Positions 53,847 through 62,045 of a stretch of DNA of 64,000 bases are shown here, in pieces. The notes under the pieces are model-generated. The model was not told the origin of the DNA. It saw only the letters and a program-made list of their open reading frames with translations, and did no database searches. The stretch spans positions 167,294 to 231,293 of the forward strand of contig NZ_RZNX01000005.1 in assembly GCF_003994465.1 (NCBI RefSeq). The letters run 5' to 3'. The position numbers and the translations under genes are program-made. Every line of letters starts with the position of its first letter. The first letter of the stretch is position 1. The DNA comes from Paenibacillus zeisoli (GTDB taxonomy: Bacteria > Bacillota > Bacilli > Paenibacillales > Paenibacillaceae).

Positions 53847-54689
53847 ATGCCCAACCATTTACAAGATACAGTCAAGCTAAACAACGGAGTAGAAATGCCT
53901 TGGTTTGGTCTTGGCGTTTGGCAGGTCAAAGAAGGCGATGAAGTCTTGAGCTCGGTGAAGACCGCAATTCGTCACGGCTACCGCAGTATCGACACCGCCG
54001 CAGCGTATAAGAACGAGGAAGGCGTAGGACAAGCTATCCGCGAAGCACTGGAGGAGAATGGACTCAAGCGTGAGGAGTTGTTCATCACAACCAAGGTGTG
54101 GAATGCAGATCAAGGATACGAGTCAACATTAGCGGCAATCGATGCCAGCTTAAGCAAGCTTGGTCTTGATTATGTGGATCTTTACCTGATTCATTGGCCT
54201 GTTAAAGGCAAATACAAAGAGACCTGGAAGGCACTCGAGAAAATCTACCAAGATGGCAAAGCCAAGGCCATTGGGGTATGCAACTTCCATGTGCATCATT
54301 TAGAGGATTTGATGGAGGATGCTCAAGTGGTTCCGGCCTTGAATCAGATCGAGCTTCATCCTTATTTAAGCCAGAAGGAAATTCGTGATTTCTGTGCGAA
54401 GAAGGGAATTGCGGTAGAAGCTTGGTCTCCACTTGCTCAAGGCAAAGTGGTGAAGGATGAGACAATCCAAGCGATTGGTAACAAGTACGGGAAAACGGCG
54501 GCCCAGGTTGTCCTTCGCTGGGACCTTCAGAACAACATCATCACTATCCCGAAATCGGTCCATGAAGATCGGATCACAGGCAACGCCGATGTCTTCAACT
54601 TTGAATTAAGCCCGGAGGACATGGCTGCCATAGATTCGCTTAACCTGAACGAGCGCACGGGTCCCGATCCGGACAATTTCAATTTCTAG
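53847..54689 (+). CDS. Aldo/keto reductase
   Basis: 280-residue NADPH-dependent reductase barrel. Catalytic tetrad is visible: D49 (SIDTAAAY), Y54, K83 (FITTKVW) and H116 (LIHWP). NADPH site IPKSVHEDRITGN is near residues 232-244. It resembles the Bacillus YvgN/YtbE glyoxal and methylglyoxal reductases. AAGGAGG precedes the ATG; TATAAT at 53794-53799 is a likely -10 element. A divergent PadR gene may control it. Detoxification of reactive aldehydes is the best inference. Confidence 0.93.
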   Translation: MPNHLQDTVKLNNGVEMPWFGLGVWQVKEGDEVLSSVKTAIRHGYRSIDTAAAYKNEEGVGQAIREALEENGLKREELFITTKVWNADQGYESTLAAIDASLSKLGLDYVDLYLIHWPVKGKYKETWKALEKIYQDGKAKAIGVCNFHVHHLEDLMEDAQVVPALNQIELHPYLSQKEIRDFCAKKGIAVEAWSPLAQGKVVKDETIQAIGNKYGKTAAQVVLRWDLQNNIITIPKSVHEDRITGNADVFNFELSPEDMAAIDSLNLNERTGPDPDNFNF

Positions 54690-54700
54690 TACAATTACAC

Positions 54701-54730
54701 AAAAGGCTGGAGCCACTGCTCCAGCCTTTT
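54701..54730. terminator. Terminator after the aldo/keto reductase gene
   Basis: Perfect 13-bp stem around GGCTGGAGC with a 4-base loop. A and T runs on its two sides let it act for both this gene and the convergent HAD gene. Confidence 0.85.
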
Positions 54731-54762
54731 GCTGTTACTTTGAGACTTTTGCCTCCTGCTGA

Positions 54763-55407
54763 TTAAGTAGGATTCGTTATTTCTTGCGTAATTAATTGTA
54801 ATAATTCTTCGGGAGTATGACATATAAAGTCGGGAGAGGACTGGGTAAGTAATTCTAGCGAATCAAATCCCCAAGTCACGGCGATCATTTTGGTGTTTAT
54901 TTTGGTGCAAGACTCGATATCGCGCAGTTCATCTCCAATGTACAGGATATCATCTGTATTTAATCCTAGTTTTTTTGCCATGCTTGCGATGGATTTGTGT
55001 TTGCCAAATAAGTTGGTTGCTGAATGAATACAATCAAAATAATCCATATGGTGAACTTCTATAAATTTATGAATATTGTCCACCGTATTAGAAGATAAGA
55101 TACCCAGAGAATATCCCAGCTCTTTCAATTCGATCAATACCTCTTTAATTCCACTAACAGGTTCCAGATTCACGACTTTTCGCTTGTATTCTCTTTTGCC
55201 TTCGATTAACAAGGCCGGAAGTTTATACATAGGCACCTTCAGCACTTTCAATCTCTCCGGGATAGACATATTCGACAACGCCGGAATTTATGCGTCTTGA
55301 ATCTTTCTTCCTCCATATTTCACACCCAGCTGATTAAAAATCTGAATCGTTAATGCTTTGGACTGGGCGAGCGTCCCGTCAAAATCAAAGATTAGATAAG
55401 GCTTCAT
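54763..55407 (-). pseudogene. HAD-family phosphatase interrupted by an in-frame stop
   Basis: Reading leftward from ATG 55407 (GAGGTGG upstream), the frame encodes MKPYLIFDFDGTLAQSKAL, the HAD motif I with nucleophile Asp, then meets TAA at 55288-55290. The same frame continues to 54763 with ILSSNTVDNI (motif II), a basic residue region and LYIGDELRDIESC (motif IV). The whole would be a 214-residue phosphoglycolate-phosphatase-like enzyme. One base change explains the loss. The downstream part alone lacks the nucleophile and would be inactive. Recent decay, or a sequencing error. Confidence 0.75.
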
Positions 55408-55573
55408 TTCCGTCTCCACCTCTAGTTTTAATGATTTCCTTTAATAAGACAAACGGTTTGATAGGAAAGTTATGTATATTTCTTCGTGAAATTTACATTT
55501 TCTCTTTTCAACGCTCCCAAAATGTGGCATGATTCCATTTAAACTATATACGAAAAGAAAGGGAGGGAGACTG

Positions 55574-56794
55574 GTGAGCAAAGCTGCTGCCGCTATGAGG
55601 TCCGCTGTAAACAGCACGACCGTTTTTCCAATATTATTTGCTGTAAGTATAGTTCATTTGCTGAATGATGCCATGCAGTCGGCCATTCCAGCTCTTTTTC
55701 CGGTACTGAAGGATTCGTTGTCACTGACTTATGGACAGATCGGCTGGATCACTTTTGCCATGAATATCACAGCTTCTGTTCTGCAACCGGTTGTTGGCAT
55801 TTATTCAGATCTTAGGCCAAGACCCTACATACTTCCTTTCGGTGTATGCTTTACGCTGCTGGGCGTTGTCCTGGTGGCTTTCGCTCCAAGTTACTTATTT
55901 ATTCTGCTCGCAGTCACGCTGATCGGTATAGGCTCATCTGTATTTCATCCTGAATCCTCCCGTGTTGCTTATCTGGCGGCAGGTCCACGGCGGGGGCTGG
56001 CCCAGTCGATCTTTCAGGTCGGCGGGAATTTCGGCAGCTCACTGGGACCTTTGATGACCGCGCTGATCTTCGTCCCGCTTGGACAGTTCAGCGTAATCTG
56101 GTTCAGTATCGCGGCGCTGATCGCTATCGCTATCCAGTACCGGGTTGCCAAGTGGTACAGCGCTCAGGAACTGAAGCCAAGAAGGAAAGCTTCTGCAGTA
56201 CAGGCGGGTGGCAGACGCACCTTATCCAGAGCAAAGGTGATTGCGGCTATGACAATTCTGGTTCTGCTTGTCTTCTCCAAGAACGTGTACATGGTCAGCA
56301 TTACGAACTTCTATTCGTTCTTTCTGATTGATGGGTTCGGGATCACGAAACAGACTGCACAGTGGTTCTTGTTCGCTTTTCTGGCCTCATCAGCTGTAGG
56401 AACCTTCTTCGGCGGGCCGCTTGCAGACCGTTATGGAAGAAGAAGCATTATATGGTTGTCCATTCTTGGCACAGCACCGTTCTCGCTGCTTCTGCCGTAT
56501 GCCAGTCTATTCTGGTCTGGCGTTCTGGTAGTGTGCGCAGGGTTCATCCTTTCCTCGGCATTCTCGATTATTGTAGTGTATGCCCAAGAGCTATTACCAG
56601 GTAAAGTAGGTCTGGTGTCCGGCCTCTTCTTCGGCCTTGCTTTCGGACTCGGAGGAATTGGTTCAGCTGTGCTGGGACATTATGCGGACGCAACAAGCAT
56701 TACCAACGTTATGAAGGTATGTGCCTTCCTGCCTTTGATTGGGCTACTCACGGTATTCCTGCCTAAAGATAAAGAGCTACAAGAAGCAGTGTAA
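55574..56794 (+). CDS. MFS exporter, fosmidomycin-resistance (Fsr) type
   Basis: 406-residue transporter with twelve predicted helices. The N-terminal FPILFAVSIVHLLNDAMQSAIPALFPVLKDS (about 18-48) and GSSVFHPESSRVAYLAAG (about 122-139) are typical of Fsr-like proteins, and GGPLADRYGRRSIIW (about 280-294) is the MFS loop signature. The frame opens 15 codons earlier, but GGGAGG seven bases before GTG 55574 fixes the start. It would export small toxic compounds by proton exchange. It stands alone; sequence after it carries an acetyltransferase remnant. Confidence 0.88.
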   Translation: MSKAAAAMRSAVNSTTVFPILFAVSIVHLLNDAMQSAIPALFPVLKDSLSLTYGQIGWITFAMNITASVLQPVVGIYSDLRPRPYILPFGVCFTLLGVVLVAFAPSYLFILLAVTLIGIGSSVFHPESSRVAYLAAGPRRGLAQSIFQVGGNFGSSLGPLMTALIFVPLGQFSVIWFSIAALIAIAIQYRVAKWYSAQELKPRRKASAVQAGGRRTLSRAKVIAAMTILVLLVFSKNVYMVSITNFYSFFLIDGFGITKQTAQWFLFAFLASSAVGTFFGGPLADRYGRRSIIWLSILGTAPFSLLLPYASLFWSGVLVVCAGFILSSAFSIIVVYAQELLPGKVGLVSGLFFGLAFGLGGIGSAVLGHYADATSITNVMKVCAFLPLIGLLTVFLPKDKELQEAV

Positions 56795-56884
56795 GTCGCT
56801 GGAGAAGCTCAGCTTAAGATTTATCCATAGGGCAAGTTATATAAACACAAGGAGTAGGCCGCATTTGAGCCTAAGGAGATTCAT

Positions 56885-57046
56885 ATGTTCAAATATGGTA
56901 ATCAGAAGAGCAGATCCATTCCGGTAAGACTTGGCTTCACCGAGGAAGGGGTCATCCGGCAGGCAGAGCTTAATGGGAACCGGTATATCGATCATGTGGT
57001 CTATGGTATTCTGGCCTCGGAGTGGACCTCAGCATGCGGATTGTGA
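56885..57046 (+). pseudogene. C-terminal remnant of a GNAT acetyltransferase
   Basis: 53 codons beginning MFKYGNQKSRSIPVRLGFTEEG and ending DHVVYGILASEW plus a short tail. This is the last third of a RimJ/RimL-type acetyltransferase, including the N-x-x-S-x-x-x-x-x-x-LGF segment of the acetyl-CoA site. The preceding 90 bases show no matching upstream part. AAGGAG happens to precede the ATG, so a short peptide could be made, but it lacks a full active site. Confidence 0.6.
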
Positions 57047-57495
57047 TGCAGTCGAAGATTAAAGGGATTTCGCCGGATAAGATGTGGGAGCATTTACAGT
57101 CACCGGCTACTTTCCAAATGGTTAGCGCTCCGTTAATGGTTTTCCGCAGCAGGGTGAGCGGTGGTTATCCTAAGAGGTGGGCCCAAGGAAGCGCGTATCC
57201 TTTACAAATGTATATGTTGGGGTGTATTCCGCTCGGTCATCATACGATTCTTTTTAAGAGAATAGATCATTCCGCGAAGCGAGTATCCACGGATGAACAC
57301 GGTCTGCTCCTCAAGTTCTGGCAGCACACCATGGAAGTAATGTCGGATTCGGATCCACAGGCAGTTCTATTTAGAGATACGCTTGAGGTTAGGAATGGAA
57401 TTATTACTCTGCCGACGTACCTGGGAGTTTATGCTTTCTTCACCTACAGGCACTGGAGAATGAAACGGCTTATCCGTAAAGGAAGATTCACATAA
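57034..57495 (+). CDS. Hypothetical protein, possibly SRPBCC-like
   Basis: 153 residues, not firmly recognised. The start (MRIVMQSKIKGISPDKMWEHLQSPATFQMVSAPLMVFRS) has the strand-helix pattern of SRPBCC/START ligand-binding proteins, and the rest alternates strands and ends in a basic helix TYRHWRMKRLIRKG. No signal peptide or membrane helix. It overlaps the acetyltransferase remnant by 13 bases. The start is uncertain: GTG 57022 and ATG 57046 are in frame. A terminator follows at once. Confidence 0.65.
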   Translation: MRIVMQSKIKGISPDKMWEHLQSPATFQMVSAPLMVFRSRVSGGYPKRWAQGSAYPLQMYMLGCIPLGHHTILFKRIDHSAKRVSTDEHGLLLKFWQHTMEVMSDSDPQAVLFRDTLEVRNGIITLPTYLGVYAFFTYRHWRMKRLIRKGRFT

Positions 57496-57536
57496 AAAAG
57501 AGAGAACGGCCTGAACGGGCTGTTCTCTCTCTTTTT
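57495..57536. terminator. Bidirectional terminator
   Basis: Stem around AGAGAGAACGGCC and its near-complement with T and A runs on the two sides, between convergent genes. Confidence 0.85.
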
Positions 57537-57570
57537 GTGCTGTGCGTATGCGGGAACACTCGGAACTACT

Positions 57571-58494
57571 TTAGGCCACGAACTGGGTCAGGGAAATCAA
57601 CCCGGTTATAGTAATCACGTTGAGCAGAGTAGAGATCAAGATCGTCTGAGCAGCAAAATCCGGTTCATTCTGATATTCCTCAGCCAGAATCGAGGTGTTA
57701 ACGCCAACTGGCATACCGGAGGCAATGAGCAGGGCTTGAGCTGGAATCCCTTTAAGACCGAGAATCAGAATCAGAATAAATCCTACAGCAGGAGCGAGCA
57801 GCAGCCTCAGTCCCACACTTAAGTAGACCTCGATTCGGTCCAGCCTAAGCGGATACTTGATAATCTGTGCCCCGAGCGTCAGCAGGGCGATGGCTACCAT
57901 GGACTGGTATCCATATTGTAGGGGCTGGTAGATGAACATCGGAAGCGGAACACTGAAAATATGCATCAAGAGTCCCAGCACCAAGGCATAGGGAACGGGC
58001 ATCTTTAAGAAGCCTTTAATCGCATGGCGGTATAAACCTTCCGTCTTCGCTCCTTGAATGGAGATGACCCCATAAGTGAATGTAACCAGACTGTTCATCG
58101 ACATAATGAGGGCCTGTATCGAACCGGCAAGAGGATCCCCCTTGAAGGCCAAAGTGTTGATCGGCAGTCCGTAATTCCCGGCATTGTCTATAATCAGACT
58201 GTTCGAGAAAGCCGCCTTCATGCCTTTTGTGAATTTACGCTGCCTTGATACGAGCGTAGCGACTCCGTACAGAATCAATACATACAAGGTATAGAACAGG
58301 GCCACATTACCGAAGAGCGCAGGCGACATTTCTGATTTGTACATGCTGATAAAGACCGCCGCGGGGGTTATGTAATAAAAGTTGATCTTGGTTAGCGTAT
58401 AGAGATCCAGCCGGAAAATATACTGCATCACGGATCCAATACTGATTAGTATAAATATGGGCAGCACGACTTGAACTAGAATGTCTGCGATCAT
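57571..58494 (-). CDS. AEC-family (auxin efflux carrier-like) transporter
   Basis: 307-residue inner-membrane protein with about ten helices. N-terminal MIADILVQVVLPIFILISIGSVMQYIFRLDLYTLTKINFYYITPAAVF matches the family start, and NSLIIDNAGNYGLPINTLAF plus ASGMPVGVNTSILAEEYQ (near the C-terminus) are its conserved asparagine- and proline-containing signatures. The frame extends 28 codons further upstream, but family comparison favours the ATG at 58494 despite a poorly placed ribosome site. Bacterial members export or exchange small organic acids; the substrate here is unknown. Confidence 0.86.
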   Translation of the reverse strand: MIADILVQVVLPIFILISIGSVMQYIFRLDLYTLTKINFYYITPAAVFISMYKSEMSPALFGNVALFYTLYVLILYGVATLVSRQRKFTKGMKAAFSNSLIIDNAGNYGLPINTLAFKGDPLAGSIQALIMSMNSLVTFTYGVISIQGAKTEGLYRHAIKGFLKMPVPYALVLGLLMHIFSVPLPMFIYQPLQYGYQSMVAIALLTLGAQIIKYPLRLDRIEVYLSVGLRLLLAPAVGFILILILGLKGIPAQALLIASGMPVGVNTSILAEEYQNEPDFAAQTILISTLLNVITITGLISLTQFVA

Positions 58495-58624
58495 GGGTAT
58501 GAATTCATCTTCTTTCCTTGGGATCTTGCTGGCAGGACTGTCGGCGCTGACCATTATACCATGCCGGGGGGTGGGCATGAATTAGATATTTCAGGAAAGA
58601 GGGTCATTGTGACTCAACAAAAAA

Positions 58625-58651
58625 ACAAGGCTGCACTTAGTGCAGCCTTGT
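58625..58651 (-). terminator. Terminator after the small Big2 protein gene
   Basis: Perfect 12-bp arms ACAAGGCTGCAC and complement with a short loop; on the minus strand a T run follows directly. Confidence 0.88.
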
Positions 58652-58692
58652 TGTCAAGAGAAAGCCGAATAGTTCACCCAATTACATATGAA

Positions 58693-59277
58693 CTAATGTG
58701 AGAGATAAGAGTTAACCACCAGGACGGGTGCTGTAAATTGCTGTCCTTGATACCAAGCGGTTATTTGAGTCAGCCCCGGGTGGATTCCTGTGATGTTCCC
58801 TTGCGAGTCAACTTGAGCTATTTCGGGATTCTTACTGAAATAGATTACCTGTGACTTAATGGTTTGGACAGAATCCTGGGTACTCTTGAACAAGGCCACT
58901 GTATCGAGCGTGTCTCCGACAGTAATCGAGTACTCATTTGAATCGAGAGAGAAGCTTCCTGGCGTAGACACAAGAATAGTTGTGTAAGGAGGCGGATTAT
59001 CTTTAACCCCGCCAACTATAATGGTATCTCCTGATCCAGGAGGATTAGGGAGACTGATCATCCCACCTTCACCGTGGTCCGTCGTGTATCCGCCGGATGT
59101 GTTCGGTTGGGTAGGGAAGGTAACTACGACACTCGTTTTGATGGTCACTTCATTTTCCAACTTGATGACGTTCTCCTCGGCGGCATAACTCACCCCGGAT
59201 GCAGACAGGGTCAACAGGAATCCGGCAGCTAAGATGATAGATTTGTATGTCAGTCCGTATGAAGTCGATTTAGTCAT
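58693..59277 (-). CDS. Small secreted protein with a Big2 (immunoglobulin-like) domain
   Basis: 194 residues. Signal peptide with hydrophobic core IILAAGFLLTLSASGVSYA cut near residue 34. A glycine/proline/threonine-rich linker (about 55-105) leads to a C-terminal Big2 domain (about 110-190). That domain aligns with the last 85 residues of the large secreted protease at 32055-35783: FSLDSNEYSITVGDTLDTVALF here against FNLDSDDYSLLVGEQFETVALF there, and both end GLTQITA/GVTQITA. AAAGGAG precedes ATG 59277. Function unknown; wall attachment or interaction with the protease is possible. Confidence 0.78.
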   Translation of the reverse strand: MTKSTSYGLTYKSIILAAGFLLTLSASGVSYAAEENVIKLENEVTIKTSVVVTFPTQPNTSGGYTTDHGEGGMISLPNPPGSGDTIIVGGVKDNPPPYTTILVSTPGSFSLDSNEYSITVGDTLDTVALFKSTQDSVQTIKSQVIYFSKNPEIAQVDSQGNITGIHPGLTQITAWYQGQQFTAPVLVVNSYLSH

Positions 59278-59400
59278 GAATATAACTCCTTTCGTGTACT
59301 GATATATTACAATTATGGTATTAGAGCCCAATAAATAACAGGTACTATATCTTTAATTCTTCCGAATTACTTTCCTACTTAAGTGCGAAATCTTACGAAA

Positions 59401-59409
59401 TGGTATAAT
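59401..59409 (+). promoter_or_regulatory. Extended -10 promoter of the acetyltransferase pair
   Basis: TGGTATAAT (TG-N-TATAAT) with no strong -35 box; 59 bases before the likely start of the first acetyltransferase. Confidence 0.6.
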
Positions 59410-59467
59410 GAGATATATGCTATTAATTCAATTTGAACCGAACAATGAATGTAAGGAGGGAACCTGA

Positions 59468-59944
59468 ATTTCAACGATATCTATTCGAGAGCATTTGAAT
59501 ACCGAACCTCTGCCGATGGACCTGCTGCTCCTGGCTGATCCCGATGAACAAAGGATTGCAACCTATATACATAATGGTTCCATTTACAAGTTGCTGGAAG
59601 ACGAGCAGGTCTTAGGGATATGCGTACTTGTGCCCCGCCAGGGTGACACTGCCGAGATCGCTAACCTCGCTGTAGCTGAGGATGCACAAGGCAAGGGCTT
59701 GGGAACAAGGCTGCTGCAATATACCATTGATGCTGCCCGTCAGGCTGGTTATCATTATTTGAAGGTAGGTACTGGGAACTCCAGCCTGGATCAGCTGGCC
59801 TTTTACCAGAAGAATGGATTTCGCATAGTAGGTGTCCTGCGGGATTATTTCATCAAGCATTATGATAAGCCCATAGTAGAGAACGGGATTCCTTGCAGAG
59901 ATATGATCTTGCTTGAAATGGACTTACACGGAATGAAAGGATAA
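59468..59944 (+). CDS. GNAT acetyltransferase (YvbK-like), probable ATT start
   Basis: GNAT enzyme with MDLLLLADPDEQRIATYIHNG near the N-terminus and the acetyl-CoA loop VAEDAQGKGLGTRLLQYTID. Starting at TTG 59495 gives 149 residues but no ribosome site. AAGGAGGG at 59453-59460 lies seven bases before ATT 59468, and that reading adds ISTISIREH in frame with no stop, giving 158 residues. AUU starts are rare but known (infC). The next gene begins ten bases after the stop, so the two are co-expressed. The acceptor substrate is unknown. Confidence 0.8.
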   Translation: MSTISIREHLNTEPLPMDLLLLADPDEQRIATYIHNGSIYKLLEDEQVLGICVLVPRQGDTAEIANLAVAEDAQGKGLGTRLLQYTIDAARQAGYHYLKVGTGNSSLDQLAFYQKNGFRIVGVLRDYFIKHYDKPIVENGIPCRDMILLEMDLHGMKG

Positions 59945-59953
59945 GAAGAGAAC

Positions 59954-60481
59954 GTGATTAGATATAGAACAATGACGATGGAAGATGCGGAATTCATTGC
60001 ACATATTGATCGCTCGGAGTATATTGAGAAGGTTTACAGGACAGAGGGAGGTCGTATCCAAGAGATCCAGGCCGGGCATGAATGTCCCACATGGGATTTG
60101 CCTGACTTGGAAGAGCTGAAGGCAAGGTTCCGGGAACAGCTGCGCGGCGGTGGGTATGCTTATGGTGCATTTGATGGAACTAGATTGGCCGGCTTTGGGG
60201 TTCTGGGCTCTAAGTTCCGTGGCAAGAATCTGAACCAGCTCCAGGTGGATCTGATGTATGTATCGAGAGTTTACCGGAGACAGGGCATTGGAAGAACAAT
60301 CATGGACGAAGTGAAACGGGAAGCGATCAGCCGTCGGGCTGAATATCTGTATGTGTCTTCTACCGAAACCCAGTCCGCTGTGCAATTCTACACCCATTAC
60401 GGGAGTCGGTTGACTGCTGAGGTGGAAGAGGAATTGTACCAGCTTGAACCCGAAGATATTCATATGATGATCAAGCTGTGA
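59954..60481 (+). CDS. GNAT acetyltransferase, second of a pair
   Basis: 175-residue GNAT-fold protein. N-terminal MIRYRTMTMEDAEFIAHIDRSEYIE and acetyl-CoA loop YVSRVYRRQGIGRTIMDEVKREA (about 101-123) are clear; STETQSAVQFYTHYGSRL (about 137-154) is the usual C-terminal part. GTG start with AGAAGAG upstream. It is not closely similar to the preceding acetyltransferase, so they are not a simple tandem duplication. Substrate not assignable. Confidence 0.87.
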   Translation: MIRYRTMTMEDAEFIAHIDRSEYIEKVYRTEGGRIQEIQAGHECPTWDLPDLEELKARFREQLRGGGYAYGAFDGTRLAGFGVLGSKFRGKNLNQLQVDLMYVSRVYRRQGIGRTIMDEVKREAISRRAEYLYVSSTETQSAVQFYTHYGSRLTAEVEEELYQLEPEDIHMMIKL

Positions 60482-60503
60482 ATTTGTAATGTGGTGGTGA
60501 AAA

Positions 60504-61316
60504 ATGAAATTTTGGCGTAAATTATGGATTTTTGGCTGGAAAGAGGCACTCTGCTGTATTTTTCCGGTGATTATATTTGCCTCTTTGGCCATAACCAAGG
60601 TCATCCATGTACCCTACGTACCCAGGTATGATTTGATCCTGATGATCTGTATTGTAGCTCAGGTGGCTATGGTGTTATTCAGTCTGGAGACGATCGACGA
60701 GCTCAAGGTCATCTGTCTTTTCCATGTTATTGGACTGGCCTTGGAGCTGTACAAAGTACATATGGGGTCCTGGTCCTATCCTGAGCCCGGGTGGAGCAAA
60801 ATTTATGGTGTGCCGCTCTACAGTGGCTTTATGTATGCGAGTGTGGCAAGTTATATCTGCCAGGCCTGGAGACGAATGGACCTGCGGATTATAGGCTGGC
60901 CGGGACCTGTTCTGCCGTGGCTGATTAGCGGGGCAATATATCTCAACTTCTTCACACATCACTTTATAGGTGATTATAGATGGGTTCTGATTGGGCTGTT
61001 ATGTCTCATATTCTATAAGACACAGATCTATTTCAAGGTTGAGGAGCTAAGCTTAAGGATGCCGCTCGTTGTCTCTTTTCTGCTGGTTGGATTCTTTATC
61101 TGGGTGGCCGAGAATATCTCAACCCTGCTTGGGGCTTGGCGTTATCCGGATCAAGAGCATGCCTGGCAGATGGTCCATCTCGGCAAAATCAGTTCCTGGT
61201 TCCTGCTCGTGGTCATCAGTCTTATCATTGTCGCCCAGTTAAAGCATGTCAAAGGCCAGCGTGATCTAAGTGATCACAAGGCGGCCCTGCAGTCCGAAGC
61301 CGATATGCCTAACTGA
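60504..61316 (+). CDS. DUF817-family membrane protein
   Basis: 270-residue integral membrane protein with seven or eight hydrophobic helices. The segment KVHMGSWSYPEPGWSKIYGVPLYSGFMYASVASYICQAWRR (about 84-124) and FTHHFIGDYRWVL plus LGAWRYPDQEHAWQMVHLGKISSW (about 210-233) are characteristic of the DUF817 family. Function is unknown; some relatives resemble carotenoid- or lipid-modifying membrane enzymes, but no assignment is justified. Its ATG follows GGTGGTG 23 bases after the acetyltransferase stop, so it is probably in the same transcript. Confidence 0.85.
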   Translation: MKFWRKLWIFGWKEALCCIFPVIIFASLAITKVIHVPYVPRYDLILMICIVAQVAMVLFSLETIDELKVICLFHVIGLALELYKVHMGSWSYPEPGWSKIYGVPLYSGFMYASVASYICQAWRRMDLRIIGWPGPVLPWLISGAIYLNFFTHHFIGDYRWVLIGLLCLIFYKTQIYFKVEELSLRMPLVVSFLLVGFFIWVAENISTLLGAWRYPDQEHAWQMVHLGKISSWFLLVVISLIIVAQLKHVKGQRDLSDHKAALQSEADMPN

Positions 61317-61339
61317 ATCTGTATTGCGGGAGAGTTGTT

Positions 61340-61738
61340 ATGAAGAGAAAAGGCTATATGTATTATATTATCTGGATCATCGGCGCGCTTCTGCTGCTCT
61401 ATTATGGTAATCATTATTTGGGGGAAGTAGCACACCAGTCGGAAGTAGATTTCAATATTAAAAGAGTGGTGTGGGTTAGTGCAGCCTTTGCGCTCATCCT
61501 GGGAATCTATTTGAGTGCTCTGTTTGGTCTGCCGGGCAGATCCAATTTCAACAAGCCGATGTTCATCGCCGTATTCCTTCCAAGCTTTATTCTGCTGATT
61601 TATGTGCTTCTGTCCAGTTACACGAAGATGCCTGAGATCCCATACTATGCGGATATTATAGGTCGTAACGGTCACTTCTTCCTAGGTGTGATCAGCGGGC
61701 TTTCGCTGATTAAGAGCTTGTTTGAACCAAGAAGATAG
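61340..61738 (+). CDS. Hypothetical four-helix membrane protein
   Basis: 132 residues with four hydrophobic stretches (about 8-25, 44-62, 75-93, 110-125), separated by short polar loops (GEVAHQSEVDFNIKRV, FGLPGRSNFNKP, YTKMPEIPYYADIIGRNGH). Not recognised as a named family. GGGAGAG precedes the ATG and it lies 23 bases after the DUF817 gene, so the two membrane proteins may work together. It is the last gene before a terminator. Confidence 0.75.
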   Translation: MKRKGYMYYIIWIIGALLLLYYGNHYLGEVAHQSEVDFNIKRVVWVSAAFALILGIYLSALFGLPGRSNFNKPMFIAVFLPSFILLIYVLLSSYTKMPEIPYYADIIGRNGHFFLGVISGLSLIKSLFEPRR

Positions 61739-61819
61739 ACACTGCGGTTGCAAGGAAAGCTGGAGGTTGTTAGTCATTCGTAACGCGAATAGGCAAGGAC
61801 ACGATGAAGGCAATTAACT

Positions 61820-61861
61820 GAACCACTGCATGGCTTATGAGCCCTGCGGTGGTTCTTTTTG
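61820..61861 (+). terminator. Terminator after the four-helix membrane protein gene
   Basis: Stem from GAACCAC and GTGGTTC with an imperfect inner extension, followed by five T. Confidence 0.8.
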
Positions 61862-61910
61862 TAATGATAACGGGGATGAGAATTCCCAATTTATTTTTTT
61901 ATAAAATCTA

Positions 61911-61939
61911 GCGACAAACGGCCGTAAACACGTTAAAAT
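61911..61939 (+). promoter_or_regulatory. Promoter of the GH13 glucosidase gene
   Basis: GCGACA (61911-61916) and TAAAAT (61934-61939) with a 17-base spacer. The palindrome at 61957-61970 lies just past the expected start site. Confidence 0.55.
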
Positions 61940-61956
61940 AGTCACATAAATATTAG

Positions 61957-61997
61957 TGCAATCGTATGCACAAAGTTCGTGCACGCAAAATATGCAC
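61957..61997. promoter_or_regulatory. Two LacI-type operator candidates upstream of the GH13 gene
   Basis: TGCAATCGTATGCA (61957-61970) has symmetric TGCA ends and a central CG, as in MalR-type sites. A second inverted pair, GTGCA-N9-TGCAC, lies at 61979-61997. Together they suggest repression by a LacI-family maltose or oligosaccharide regulator that is not in this window. Confidence 0.55.
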
Positions 61998-62045
61998 ACG
62001 ACGAATCATATAATCAAGACAACTTATAGATATAAAGGAGCTACT

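Noticed and set aside
61956..62045. N-terminal extension of the GH13 gene
   Set aside because: The extension is made of operator and leader sequence; ATG 62046 has a strong ribosome site and matches family starts.
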